From Xylogone sp. PMI_703 (Eukaryota > Ascomycota > Leotiomycetes): a DNA stretch of 64,000 nt. The translations under genes and the position numbers were made by a program. Below, one piece after another: positions 45,824 to 58,855 of the stretch. The first letter of the stretch is position 1, and each line of letters starts with the position of its first letter. The notes under the pieces are model-generated. The model was given only the letters and a program-made list of their open reading frames with translations, did not search any database and was not told the DNA's origin. The stretch lies in contig JAJTUQ010000006.1 in assembly GCA_021399445.1 (NCBI GenBank), positions 930,001 through 994,000 of the forward strand, given 5' to 3'.

Positions 45824-46545
45824 ATATCGTCTTAGATATAAACGAGCATATGGATGATGTACTAGACGTGATGCTCAATTTTGACTGTTGAATCCTGGGT
45901 TCTGTGTCTATTTTTAGAGCCTTCTAGGAACGACTCAGTCGCCGGATGCCAGTGTAATGAGTGTCAGCTCCCGTAGTAACCAAATATCCAGTGCAAATAA
46001 CACCGGAGAGATTCTTTGATGATCGATATGAAGCTTAAAATAATGCAGAACCAGCTGCTGGTCTGGAAGCGGATGGGGAAAGGATTAAATCCTGCAGGAA
46101 GTGAAAGATGACGTTTTGTTGGCGGGCTCGGTTGACGCCTTGCAGATCGGGGAATTTTCGCTGCAACGAGGGGAAGCCTGCTTTGACGGGTACGAAGCTT
46201 CGGTGGATCTCACTAACTCCACATCACCCGCCTTGTTCACCAAAGTCAAATTGCACAAGAACCTCCATCAATACAATTTGAGGTCAAGCAACATATTATT
46301 ATTTGCTGCAGCAGATCTCCTTGCCAGAGATGTGTGATTCCTAGAAACTATGCCTACAATATTACGTTTAGGATGCTAGCCTCTGATGACGAAGTCAAAG
46401 CCAGCAGAGCAAGGAAAACTTGATATAAGGAGTGATTATACGCCAGTCGCTGTGCTCCCATGAAATCCTCCCAAACCCTTGAAACATCCATAGTAACTCT
46501 ACAGGAGCTTTGCTTTAAGACCATCATTATTACCACATCGTTACA
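45824..46545. other. Intergenic region
   Basis: This is the 5' flank of the Vps62-like gene and the 3' flank of the RING gene, both on minus. A small plus-strand frame (46101..46337) has no known domain. Confidence 0.5.
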
Positions 46546-49238
46546 TTACCTGTCCCGATCATGCGGGGCTGGTCTGGGGCTCCTGGAAGAGGATCCAACT
46601 CCAAGTAAACCTCGCCAACTCCCAGAAATCACATTTCTTCTCGACCGTGACGGCAGTGGAGAAGCAGTGCGTTCTCTCCCAGCGCTATCTTCTTCTTCGT
46701 CGTCCATACCTGGAATAGGTAATGCAGCTGTTGCTTCTACAGCTTGAGCCTCGATATCATCGTCACTGTCCTCTTGATAAGGTTCATACCGAGGACTTGA
46801 TGGACTTCCCCGTGCAAGAGAGCGAACTACATCGCCCTTGCAAATTGGACAAGTCCGTCGCCGTGTTATTAACCATGGTGTACTGTACTCATTATCAGTT
46901 GTGACCTTCTTAGATGATAAATGATAATCACTTACATGCAATCTACATGAAATTCATGACCGCATGGGAGACTCATGACGCGACTAACGCCAGGGACATA
47001 CTCCTCTAAACATACCACACACTCAACCTGTCTGCCCATATACTTTTTCCATTCGCTTGATACACTTGAGTTTTTCTCGTGTTCTGGTGGACGCGTTGAT
47101 GTGGATGGCCCAGGTACCTCTAACGGAGTCGAGTTTACCCGAGCAATATCTCCCGGCTCGGGGACACTACTTGTTGTTCTAGAGCGTGGCCGCGGCCTAC
47201 TACTCTCACTCGACTGAAGCAGAGGTGTAGTGGGCGAAGCGCTCGAGGGACTCGGCTGACGTGGAGATTGAGTACCAGATCGAATCGTTTGATATGTCCG
47301 TACAGGCAGTCTATCAACTATAGATTTAGGTGCTCGCCAGCGGCGTCGGCGAATCCGTGATCGTACAAGGAGCAAGGTATAAACAATAGTCAAGGTGACG
47401 AGAGGACTGACAACCAACACTAAAAGAGTGTCAAGGAAAGGACTGGCTCCGCTGGTTGGTGTCAAAGTAACCCAAAGGCCTTCCTCCTCATCGTCGTCCC
47501 CATCATAGTTTGGTGGTCCTGGTGGCCTATTATTAGAGGAGCCTGCATTTGAGCCTCCAGAATTAAAGGCACCGGGTACATCAGGTTCGTCTTCATCATC
47601 GCCAAATACTGCACTCAGCAACCCCTTTAATGCTCCACTAGATCCCGAGTCATCAGAACCATCTGATCCGGCAGTCTGGTCTTGTGATGGCTGCCTCTCA
47701 TTATATTCTCCACTTCCAGGAACAATGCTACCCCCTCTCAGAGGTGGGGCTTTCTCTGAACTTCCTGATTCACTGCCTCCCTTTTGATTTTTACCACCTT
47801 TTGTCTGAGGGGACCCATTCTTTGGTTTTGTGGCATCTGACTTGCCTTTCATTTTCAGATCTTTATCGTCATTTGTTGGAGCTGATCCGACTAAATCAGG
47901 GTCTCTCCAATCTTGGACACCAATCACAAAATCATCGCCGGCTGCTTGCTTATTTGCAGACCCTGGCTTTGCGTCTCCTTTATCTTTATCGGCCATCTTA
48001 TCTGTTTTAGATGATTTCTTTGATTGGGTGTCTTCATCTTCCTGGAAATCATCCACAAGAACCCAATCCAGCTGGCCACTACTTGGTGGCCGGCTACTAT
48101 CTGATTGCGAGCCACCAGATCTAGAACCAAAGATCAGTCGTGAGAACCATCCTTGCTTCTCGTTGGTTATAGGCGCTGGTTTATTTTCTTTAGAAGGGGA
48201 TTTCTTCTTGGATGATGACCTAGACGCTCCACGATTGTTTGTAGTAGCTCTCGCCACTTTTGAACCTGAACTGCGGGCACTATGCTTCTTAGGAGACTCC
48301 TTTGACTTGTCCATATGCTGGACCTTCAGTACTGGATCTCCATTTTCATCAAGCGTATCCTCGATATAGCTTCCAGGGCCCATCAGAGATGATAAAAGGT
48401 GGGCTGTCGTGCGTGAAGTAAAGACGGCGGGGATAGAGACATTTGATGTATCTCCCCGGGCATACATCTGGATAAGTGGGCCGCCTGTTGTATCATCTCC
48501 AACAATGAGCGCAATTGCCCCTCGCCTCTGTGCCCACTTAACCTTCTCAAGAAAGCCACATCCTCCTCGGCTTAATAGGACGATTTTCCCGGCGATTTCA
48601 GCACTTTCTTGAATTGACTGGATGTCCGCATGGTTGCTGGTGGGCTCAGCAGCATGCTTGTCACTTGGATTTGTGACTTTTGAGTCGGGGAGGGGATGGT
48701 GCAGATAGTCATCTGTGCCATCATCCGAGGAAGGCTTTTTTCCATCTGCCTTTTCCTTAGAAGAGTCCTCAACCTCGTTGGCTAGGCTATCCTCCTCTAC
48801 AGTTCTTCTCCCCACCAGCGCTCCACTGGATCTGACATCTTTTGATTTTTTCCCATCCTGCTCTTTTGGAACTGGTTTTATGTTACTCTCACCCCATCCT
48901 GGGACATCACTGCATCCCAACTCGCCCTCAGCTCCATCATCTCCAAACCCGCTACCAATCCATACCTGACCTTTTAACCCTTCCTCGGGTAGTAATGGGC
49001 CAAACGCAGCAGGTCTGGCGAGAAAAGCAGTCGTATTATCGTGAGTTAGCGTAATTATCGCGTTGGGTGGGAACAAGGAGAAGGGGGTAGAGAAAAAGGC
49101 TCGAAATCCGGCCCGGCGTGAGGCAGTCGAGGTGGTGGTAATTGGCTCTGGTGAACTCGAAGAGCGCAGCGAGAGATAGGTGAGGAGGACCGAGGTAAAG
49201 AAAAAGGCTACAAGTATGATTATTCTAGGAGGCCGCAT
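46546..49238 (-). CDS. PA-TM-RING ubiquitin ligase
   Basis: Exons 49238..46936 and 46882..46546 give 879 residues. The N-terminal signal-anchor is IIILVAFFFTSVLLTYLSL (about 6-24). A protease-associated domain follows, with KIVLLSRGGCGFLEKVKWAQ and GAIALIVGDDTTGGPLIQMY. A disordered stretch of more than 250 residues, rich in Ser, Lys and Gly, precedes the second hydrophobic helix (about 600-625, LLVLVVSPLVTLTIVYTLLLV). The C-terminal RING-H2 (about 740-785) is CVVCLEEYVPG...PCGHEFHVDC then CPICK; the intron splits it between the second and third zinc-binding groups. PA-TM-RING proteins (RNF13, GRAIL type) ubiquitylate cargo at endosomes. Tul1-type ligases are not similar in the lumenal part. 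The long insert between PA and TM is unusual. The target is unknown. Confidence 0.88.
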
Positions 49239-50284
49239 GATGGGAGCGTGCGGGAGAGAATCGAGTGGTGATTTTTGCCCTCAGTCAGCTCTAGAGCTGC
49301 GAACGGGCGGGAGACAATCGCATCCAAGCCCAGGAGGAGGAGGCAATCTGCCAGAAACGCAGTAGAAAGATATTTTCCGAAGCTTCGTGCCAACGGAGCT
49401 GGCGGAAAGCTCACGTCAACGAGGGACTCCTTGGAGGAGGTTGTCGATGAACCGATTGTGGCTGATGAATGACGGTAGCAGTGGATCAGGCAGGGATGCG
49501 GATGTGGCTTGATAAGGCCGAACCGTCTTTGATCCACTTCTTTGTGTTGAAGTTTTGCGTCTTCGGTGCGAACAGACTTCGTATTAATATGAGTGATCAG
49601 TTTATTGAGATATTGAGATTGCAAACACGAGGTTCTTGTAACATGTATGTTGGGCTTTTCGTATGACCAGAAACCGCCGTTCCAAGATCACAAGCCCTCG
49701 GAACGTGGTGGAATAATAGGAATAGCTCCAATCACGTGAGTAGCCTGCATGGCCTTACACAGGAGCTGAGAAAACATCAACTGATGGAATTACCTCATCG
49801 ACTTTTTGGGCTGCGTGACCAGAAAGGTGCCAGAATCTTCCTAAAGTCTCCGATGAGAAGACGACTCTTTAGAGATATCGAGATCGTTGATGTATAATAG
49901 CAGAGTAAAAGCTTTCCTGCAACTCTTCAAGAGTACAAAGTACATGCAACAAAGTTATTGCGCGAAGGAGTACTCGTAATGTGAGCTACAATCTTGTTCT
50001 GATACTCCCGTCTTCAAATCACTCCCATGCAAGGTACTACGTGGCCAGGAACACTTGCTATGCCCAAAGACTACGTAAACCATCCAAAAAGGGAAGATGG
50101 AGAGAACAGTGGGCTTGCTGCACGATGATTCCATCCATGCACGATGTAGCACGATAGGAGAAAGGCGGGATCCGACGGCAGATTCCTCCCCTCTAACCAC
50201 ATCCAGCGACTGCCCCTCCAGAAATTATCAAGAGGGGCAAAAGCTGGAACTGGATAGAAAGCATCAAGTAGATTGGAGTTCACT
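49239..50284. other. Divergent promoter region, 1 kb
   Basis: This separates the RING gene (minus) and HGH1 (plus). No gene is recognised; frames of up to about 130 codons overlap on both strands. Confidence 0.5.
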
Positions 50285-51760
50285 ATGCCTACGGAATTAG
50301 AAGAGGTGAGCGGCGCAGAGTTCGCAGGATCAAGACTCCTCTCAAATCTAACGTTGCGCGTGGTATAGTTGGTCGATTTCATATCCCATGGAAACACTCA
50401 AATACGGCAGCTTGGTACGCATTTCTTAGACATAGAAAATAATTACCAATTAACTCTCAGATTACAGCCGTAGAGAACCTCGTTCCATATTCGACAGCAC
50501 AACCTGCGATATTCAAGACAAATCAACTACTACCAATCAAAGACCTGAAACTGCTAGTACGAGATTACAAGGTACGAATTTGATGGATCTGCATTATACA
50601 TTGAGAGCCCAAGTAAGACGGAAGTGAAGGACAATGAGCGCTCACAACGAATTGCTCACAGGAAATAGCCAAAGATGCAATCACAATCCTAATAAACCTC
50701 TCCTCTGACCCCGAGATCCGAGAGAACCTCGCCTCAGACAATGAATTCATCAACTCCCTGCTCAATCGTCTAACAGTATGTCATTGCCCTCCAAAAAAAA
50801 GCACGAAGGGGAAAAAGTGCCTGACCAATCTCTAACCATCCTCAACAATAACAGAACCCCAAAGAACCAAACGCAAACCTCCTCTCCATCCTCCTCGCCA
50901 ACCTCGGAAAATCCGACTCCCTCAAATCCCTCCTTACCCTAACGCGCCCCATCCCTCAACCCCTCTCCACCACCTCCCAATCCAGCAACAACAACACCCT
51001 CGCAATCTCCCAACTCCTCGACATCTTCGTCCGCGGTGCCAGCGGGTCCTACAACCCGGACGCAGACTTCGACTACCTGGCCTACCTCTTCGCCGATCTC
51101 GCCAAGCACGTCGAAGGCCGGCGGTACTTCCTCACGAAGCAGGACTACGACGGGGTGATACCGCTTACGAAGCTCACGGTCTTCACAGAGCACGTGTCGG
51201 ATGTGCGACGGAGGGGCGTGGCGTCGACAATCAAGAATGTAGCGTTCGAGGTGGACTCGCACGGTGCGTTCCTGGCCGAGGAGGAGATTAATATCCTGCC
51301 GTATCTGCTGCTTCCGATTATGGGGAATGAGGAGTACGATGAGGATGATATGGATGGGATGTTACCTGATTTGCAGCTGCTGCCGCCCGATAAGGAGAGG
51401 GATAGCGAGCCGGGGATCATACAGACGCATGTGGAGAGCTTGATGCTCTTGACTACGACGCGGGAAGGGAGGGATGTGTTGCGGGAGGTGAAGGTGTATC
51501 CGATTATTCGGGAGACGCATTTGCGGGTTGAGGATGATGGGGTGAGGGAGGCTTGCGAAAGGCTGGTGCAGGTCTTGATGAGGGATGAGGAGGGGGAGGA
51601 GAAGGTGGATCAGGGGATGACGGCTTTATCGAGGGATGTTAAGAAGCCACAGGTACAATCGAAGCCTTTCGGCGGGGCTGGAAATTGGGCCAGCGCCGAG
51701 AAAGAGGACAAAAAGCAAGACAGCGATGATGACGATGATGATAAAATAGTGGAAGTATAA
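50285..51760 (+). CDS. HGH1: Hgh1-type eEF2 folding co-factor
   Basis: Exons 50285..50305, 50369..50414, 50468..50571, 50662..50775 and 50855..51760 keep frame and give 396 residues. The start MPTELEELVDFISHGNTQIRQ is the usual armadillo-like opening; the third exon begins AVENLVPYS. The middle has DAITILINLSSDPEIRENLA and NLLSILLANLGKS. The DUF383/DUF384 parts include a YLAYLFADLAKHVEGRRYFL run and VASTIKNVAFEVDSHGAFL, and the late PEEIN-like EEEINILPYLLLPIMG. The tail is acidic. Hgh1 recruits TRiC to fold eEF2 in the cytosol. The tiny first exons are supported only by protein continuity. The other exons are clear. Confidence 0.93.
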
Positions 51761-51891
51761 ACATCAATTACTACCTACAATCCCACCCTACACGTATCAT
51801 CAAGTCATCAAAAAGCCATATACATAGCCAAAAAAGGATTATATATAGAGATGGGGATTTTAGCAAGAAAAGGGTTAAAAAAGATAAATCA

Positions 51892-54430
51892 TCAAGAAAT
51901 AGTAAAACTATTAGAAACTCCCTGGAACGCAGTAATCTTCCCAGAAATACTCTTCGAGTCGCCATAGTACCGAATTCGGTATGTCCCCGGCTGCACATCA
52001 CTCTCCGTCTCCCATGAGATAACGACGCTACTCGTCCCCAGGATCGTGCTGACTCGAGTCCATGTATACACGAGACTCCAGTCCCAGTCACTCCTGACTT
52101 GCGTCCAGGTGCTACCGCTTTGCTGTTCGACTGCCGCAAACGTCCCTTCTTGGCGGAGATTATTCCTAGGATTCGCACCGACAAAAGTTACATTTACCAC
52201 ATCTCCCGGTGCGTAGCTGGCTTTTGGCTGGGTGCTCACTTGACCGAAGCTTTGGAAGATGGGCGCTGCGTCGAATACCACTGGGGTGATGAAGCTTAGA
52301 GAGCTGTTGGCGTTATTAGGCGGCGAAGGGCCTGGGGGTGGTTGGGTTGTTGAATCTGGCGCCAGGTATTTGATGTTCTGAGTCGTCACATAGATGTACC
52401 CTTCCAATTCGTGTGGACCATATAAAGTGGATGCTCCTTCGTATCGTTGGATGCCGTATTCTTCTTCTGTTGCAACGTAGTGTGCATATGTATTGGCCGG
52501 TCCTCCAAGAACGACGTACGGTTCGACGTCTGTTATTGAGTTGCTGATGGCAGCTGACTTTATAGCGTCTCTCCATCTGCGACCTGACATCGTCGTAGCT
52601 TCACTGGGACTGATAATGATAATAAACTGCCCGACTCGGAGAAGTTGCATATCCACGATATTCGGCGACCAGTCGTAAGGTTCTGACATCTGTCCTACAT
52701 CCAGTAGGATTGGTTTGGGCTGTTGGCATGCCACTTGATCTGGAGTTGGAGTTTTGAGCAGATTACTGACAACGCTCCAAAGTGGATTTGCATTGTTAGA
52801 CCCGGGGTCGTTCTGAGTAAAATCAAATGCACCAGGACCATCAGTAGTACCAGCAGCAAAGGAGAATCCCATGGCCGCAGCACAGGTCGTCACGGTTGTT
52901 CCGTTGGCGAGAGGGAAAGTCAGTTCTCTCATATCCTGGAAGGTATGGAAAGACTTGACAGTAGTTCCAGTGACAGGAGTTGAGACAGAGTCGAATGAGT
53001 CCTGTAAAATCATTAGGCCCCGTGCTAAACATACATCTAGATGATTATAAAAATTTAACCATTCTCACTACAAATATATAAACCGAAGAAAAAATTAAGG
53101 GAAAGGGTAACTCACATATAAGGACTTCGCTCCGGAATATTGCCTCCTCCCAATCTCATAACAACTCGACACACCCAAATCCAACTTCTGGAATTCGGGT
53201 CCGCGCCCATGGCACGTCTGTGATATCCCCGCACATGTGCTGTTCTCCAGGGTACACATCTGTCCGGATCCGTCGTCACACCAAGCACCCAGCACATTTG
53301 GGGATGTATCACCAACGTTAGCCTGCGAGAACCCTGCTACAAAACCTGGGGCAGCGGTAGCATCGTTTGCCATAGCATTCTCAAACAGATAGGCTGCTAC
53401 CCCTTTATTGTCCCCTGTCACGTGGGTGTTGTTCTCCAGCATGGAGGTGCCGTGGACGGCGTACCAGGTTAGGACGCCTATATTTAGACCATCTGAAGCT
53501 CGCTGGAACCGTAGCATAGAAAGTGTCTTGTCGACGTCGTACTCATACTTTGCTCGTTCTTCGGCGGGATTGGCTAGATATGCGTACAGACTTCGATTGA
53601 TATTCGCATCCGTGATGTTAGTCTCTCCATAACTTAAATACCCAGTAGTTAGAGATTCATGGGCCCTCTTGATTGATAGCACCGCTCCAGTGACAATGGC
53701 CTGGTAACTCTCCTGATCAAATCCTAGACTGGTAACTTGTGGCAGCAAATAATTAACCCAAGCTCCAGGACCAGAGTGCTGGTGCGTTCCTGTAACAGCG
53801 ACGTTCTGTTGTGTATAGACAGCATACTCGGGTCCCAAGGCCGCAAGTCCTTCCAAAATACCGTATCGAACAGCGGTGTCTCCAGACTGCGTATCCAGAA
53901 CGAGATAAACAAAACGATCGGAGGGATTGTTGCTGTCCCCAATTATAAATGCGCGAGAGTAGATCCTTTGTCGGAGACCCGTTCCTACCTGACTTAAGCT
54001 AGCATAGCCCATGAAGTTCAACTCTACAACTGGTCTAGACAGCAGCCACTTATTAGCCATTGAATTTCAACCTGAAGAACCTCCTCCTCCCATCTTCAAA
54101 CAAAAAGTCCAGTACGAACCCAGTAATATCTGCTTTTCCCACACCGAGCAGATACTGATCACCAGCAGCTCTGGCAGTTTTTGCACGCAGCCATTCTGAG
54201 TGCGTCTCGGTCTCATTAGCATTATCAAAGACGCTCATGGACCGATGTGCCATCCACGCCAGTAAACCTCCTAGCACAGCAAGGAGGGCGACCATGCAAA
54301 GTAGCGAAACGCAAAGAAACCGTTGAAGCATATTTATTCTGAATCCATAGCCACCATGTCTATGGTTCTGCACAACAATGTCCACTTCGCCCTCCTCCTT
54401 CGAAAGCGGCTCATACTTGGCCTCGGACAT
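51892..54430 (-). CDS. Neutral ceramidase, membrane-anchored
   Basis: Exons 54430..54120, 54034..53116 and 53001..51892 give 779 residues. A 35-residue basic/acidic tail precedes a hydrophobic segment (FLCVSLLCMVALLAVLGGLLAWM, about 38-60), so it is probably type II and not secreted through a cleaved signal peptide. The domain starts YLLGVGKADITGPVVELNFMGY and includes TGTHQHSGPGAW (zinc ligands HxH-type), LTWYAVHGTSM and NVGDTSPNVLGAWC, where the Ser is the catalytic one. The C-terminal Ig-like part ends with SGKITAFQGVSNSF. It hydrolyses ceramide to sphingosine and fatty acid. Intron 1 has a GTTCGT donor. The exon ends and the 2,340-nt total agree. Secretion after proteolysis remains possible. 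Confidence 0.94.
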
Positions 54431-56458
54431 GACGATGAAAGAAGAGGAAATCAAATATAACTAACAATGACGGCGAGACTGGGAATCCTCACCATGAGAA
54501 GGTAGAGGAGAGATAGAGGACAATCTACGGAAGGGGAACTAAGCACGAGGCCGATAGTTCCAGATCCCTAGATATATATCGCATTCTCAACCCCTCACCT
54601 CCTTCCAACAAGAGAACGACCAGGAAAACCTAGACATAATATAAATGAAAAAGGAACAAATCCAAGCAAAAGGGCCCCAAGCCAAGCTCACCCATTCCGT
54701 CATCCCCGGTCCAAGAACCCTGATAGATGTCATGGACCCGGGTAGCATGTGGTCCTTACTTGATTTGGGGTGGGCATCTACTCAAACTCGCCCTTCCCAC
54801 CGGACAATATTCCTGCACTGGAACCCCCCCCTCACCCATTTGCCAGGGGTAAACAGCCCAGTCCGCATGATCGCCTCAACCACTCACGAGAGGAAGAGGA
54901 AGATGCGAATGGACGTTGTTTCGTTCCCAAGCCTCCTCGGCGCGAAAGGTGCAGAAGGTCAAGCTTTGGAGCCCGCGCCGTGATTTGCTAGGGGATGAAA
55001 AGGCTGGCAGGAGCAGGAGACGTGTAGAAGAGGATAACGAGAGGGGTGGTTGTGGTTCGGTGATCATTCCCCTTTCGCGACCCTATCAGCCGACGAAAAA
55101 GCAAGACCCGGACTCCCAAGGCTTAGCTGTGAGCGAATAATAACGTGTATCTTGCCTGTTAAAGGGGACATCACTGGCACGATGTCTTTTATTGTTTTGA
55201 TTTAATTTCGCCTTTCGGTCGGTAGATAGGTCGTATAACTTTTTGACTTTGGCTTTTCCTTTTGCTTCTGTTTTGTGCTCATGTAGTTGACAGTTGAAAT
55301 ATACTAACTGCACTGCCCATGTACGGTACGGTAACAGCAATAGTGACGCGGAAGGATATGGCATCCTAGCTTCCGTCTCTCTGCCATGAGAGCACCGTAT
55401 GCCCGTCGTTGCATAAACCAGGATCAATCAGACGAGCAACGTTACCGACAATCCTATCTGATCTTATGCATCTCGGAGGACTTCCGTATGTGGAGATTGG
55501 AGAAGCTGTTTCATTTTCTAATGTAAATAGAGTATTCCCTGGCTGGATTATGCTGCTCTGGTATTACCACTGGATAGTAATTGTTAAATGAAAAGAGGGG
55601 TTTGTTGGAAGAAAGGAAGGTGATGATGGGATGAAGTAAGTACCAGGGGTGTTGTGGTAATTAATTGGCAGGAAAGCCAGCTGAGCTCACTCACCTCATT
55701 TTAAGCTTTCTTCGCAGAAGCCTATCATAATGACACACTAAAGATAGATGTGCGAGCCCTTCAGCTCGACAATTCGACGATGTAACAATTGTCCATTCGA
55801 AGGATTTACGCAGTAAGCGTCTTTAATGCGGTAAATCGGGGACTCTTTAGCTGCCGTATTCTACTTTATATGTCTGTGGGTACTTAGTGTGGGGAAGACT
55901 TCCCCAGCCAAGACTGAGATAAGGTAGTGGGGTATACTAGGGTTGGCCGGAAGGCTTAACACCTCCGCCAGAGATTTGGTATGTATATCATATGGTAGTG
56001 ATATAAGCTTCTAGCTACTAAAGGAATTGAAACCAACTAAATCCAAAAGTAAAGAAGGTTGTAGCGCTCTCAAGCATCTTTGCCACTTCAGCTTCAGTTT
56101 GGAATAGGACTTTGCTTCTTGGTATGCTTAATAGTTCATAACGTTCATATTGAAAACGCAGCCTCTAGATGCGCCTTGTGCACAAAATATCTCAGACTGT
56201 GCTATGCAGTACTATATCATCTCATAACATGACAACATCTCATCTAGGAAGTCGAATATGAAAATCCTCGCACATGTCATGCTGTAGGAAAACGCCTGCC
56301 CATCATGTTCATCAAACGCCCATATGGCATATGCCAAAATAGAACGAAACAAAATATACCCTTCATGAAATAAGTTCATATCGCATCCAAAAAGAGAAGA
56401 GGATATCCCCGAAGTATTGCCCAGAAAAAGTAAAGAAATAGACATAACACCTCATATG
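54431..56458. other. 2 kb gene-free region
   Basis: This separates the ceramidase start (minus) from the MFS transporter end (minus). Frames of 60-110 codons occur but have no domain. It probably contains the ceramidase promoter, including purine-rich patches near 54890 and 55015. A palindrome GACATC-N8-GATGTC lies at 55167-55186. Confidence 0.5.
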
Positions 56459-58855
56459 CTAAAATTTCTCCATCAAGTTCCTCCTGACGGTCCACATCCG
56501 TGCTCGCTTCCCAAAAATGTACATCGGCACCGTTGCCGTCAAGAGTATCAGCTGGATAACGCCTAACCAGATAAACACCATTCGACTCCCATCTGATTCC
56601 AACCAGCTGTTGAAAAACAAGCTAAATACCAACCCATGAAAGATGTTCTTGGAAAAGTTCAACGTCACCAGCGCCTCACCTGCATACTGTCGGTAGGAGT
56701 CTACGCAGAACGTGATGGATGTCGTCGAGCCGAGAGAGCATCCAAACGAGATCACCCCAAAGAAGATGGTGGGCACAATCCATCCATCGTGCACCTGTGC
56801 GGACCAGCCGTAACCCATGAGCCCAATGACTGTGGTGACTGCTACAGGCGCAGCCATCACCAAGCGGAATTCGGGTTCATAGAGACCACCATTTCGGCTT
56901 GCCATGGCGCGCACAATGATATCGCTGACTTTTCCTGCCACAGCTGTGCCCAAAACACCGCCGATAAAGGGTGAGAGGTAGATCAAACCTGCAGAGAGAG
57001 CGGAAAAGTTGTATGTATCTTTTGACCGATAGATGACGGAGACAGACTCTGAGAGGACAATAAGCCAACCGATCGAGCAGGCGTAGACTATGGATGACCA
57101 TAGCACAGCCGGATACGCAAAAAGGATAAATGGCCGCATTGCAACACGGATCCAACTGTCATAGTGGAGCCGACCATTCCAGGGCCGGAGCTGCTGGACG
57201 AACGTTTGGCGGGGCATTTCCCTTAGCATGGTCGTATATTTACCGGGGCCTTGCTTGTTTCCATCTTCGTCAACGGCCTGTTGAAAATATCCGGACCCTG
57301 TCTCCAGGTCAGACAGTGCATATAAGGAGGGCGTTGGAGGATTTGATGCTATATGCAATTGATCAGGTTGCTGAAGGACTGGCGGTTGTAGCCTGTGAGG
57401 AGCTTCTTGGGTATCTGGGTTTGTGACTACATCCTCAGGTTTGCTGGACTCGTGATTTCGTGATGTCGAGTCCATTGCATGGAGATCATTTCTAGTAGCA
57501 TCTCTCGTTTCTTTGTCATTCGCACCCCGATCTTCTGCAGTCACAAAGCCGACATGAAGATCTTGAGTGGGCCTATGAGGAAGTGGTGGGCGTTGGACGT
57601 TGGCGTTGTCCTCTTCTTCCTTCGCTAATGGCTCGGGTTGCTGGCCTTGATGATGTGCATGAGCAAAAAGGTTACGGTGAGATCTCTTCTTCGAGCGTGA
57701 CCGGTCTCTAGGTCGTGGTGTACGATCCCAGAAAGTCTCGGGTACGAAAAGAAATAACAGGACGAAGCAGAATCCAATAATGATGGCGACCACCCTAGAA
57801 AATGTCAGTTTATCAGGCCGTCTGTGATGACCAAAAGCAGGCACACTCACCAAAAGACCCATCTCCAGCCTAAACTCTGAATAATGGCCGCACTGACTAG
57901 AGGCGTGAGGTTCTTGCCGCCCAGCAGGAGCAGCGTGTAGATCCCGAGACGATAGGCACGCTCGTGAAGAAAGAAGATCTCCGCAATGGTAGCAGAAGGT
58001 AAGCACTCCACCGGACTCACTGCAATTCCTTGAAATACTCTTGCCACCAGAAGAGAAGTGAAGCTGTGGGATAAAGCACACCAGACAGACGAGCAGATGA
58101 AAAGAATAGCCGCAAGGAGATATACCGGCCGCTTTCCAAACAGAATTGCAGTCGGGGAGGCGAAGACTGAGCCAACACCCAGTCCCATCATATACAGCCC
58201 GGTTGTCAAGGCCACTCTTTCAGTTGAGACATGATAGGTGGCAGAGATGTTGTTGAAACCAGCTGCCAGAATGGGCGTCATACCACCACCCATCATGCAG
58301 TAAAATCCGAGGGAAAGCAATGCGGCGTCTCTCCTCCACATGGGCCAGTTCAAGGGGTCGTTATGGGAGTCCTCAGGCTGAGGATCGAGGATGATTGCTC
58401 CGTCCTTGGTTGTCTTCTTCTGTGGCTGCTCTTTAGCTCTGAACCGGGAGGATAGACTACGACTCCCCGAGCGAGAACGGCTCCGAACTGGAGAGGCGGC
58501 CGGTAAGGAGGAGTGAGAGGTCCTTGCGGGGGCATTGCGAAGACCGAGTGGTTCATTTCGATGGCCTGTAAGCAGAAGAACAGAACCTGAGACATGATTG
58601 TTAGAACTGAATGCTTCCAAAAGTTGAAAAGAGACTAGGATGTGCTGCAAATCACATAAATATCTTACCTGGAACTTCGTGGGTCTTGGGGTCATTCATC
58701 ACACCTAAGCTCCATTTGGTGGGTCTCCCTCTTCCACCATTAGGCTCCTCCATGGGAGATATATCTCCATCGGCATTCTTTTTGCGGCCAAACGGCCATA
58801 AGTGCCTTCTGGGCGGAGCTGGCTTCTCATTCTGTGATTCCTCGGTGCTCGACAT
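56459..58855 (-). CDS. MFS transporter with long central loop
   Basis: Exons 58855..58669, 58586..57851 and 57794..56459 give 752 residues. The cytosolic N-terminus of about 140 residues is rich in Arg, Ser and Pro. MFS segment one includes PLNWPMWRRDAALLSLGFY and GMTPILAAGF, with the loop GVGSVFASPTAILFGKRPVY as the A-like motif and GIAVSPVECLPSATIAEIFF. After six helices a hydrophilic loop of about 180 residues (about 345-525) contains KKRSHRN and many Asp, Asn and Gln. The second half continues with VAMRPFILFAYPAVLWSS to RMWTVRRNLMEKF. Overall it is a DHA1-type drug/polyamine-like antiporter; the substrate is unknown. It is preceded by 2.8 kb without genes. Confidence 0.85.

Noticed and set aside
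55167..55186. Hairpin GACATC-N8-GATGTC followed by T-rich sequence, like a bacterial terminator
   Set aside because: The organism is eukaryotic, and short palindromes of this size are frequent by chance.
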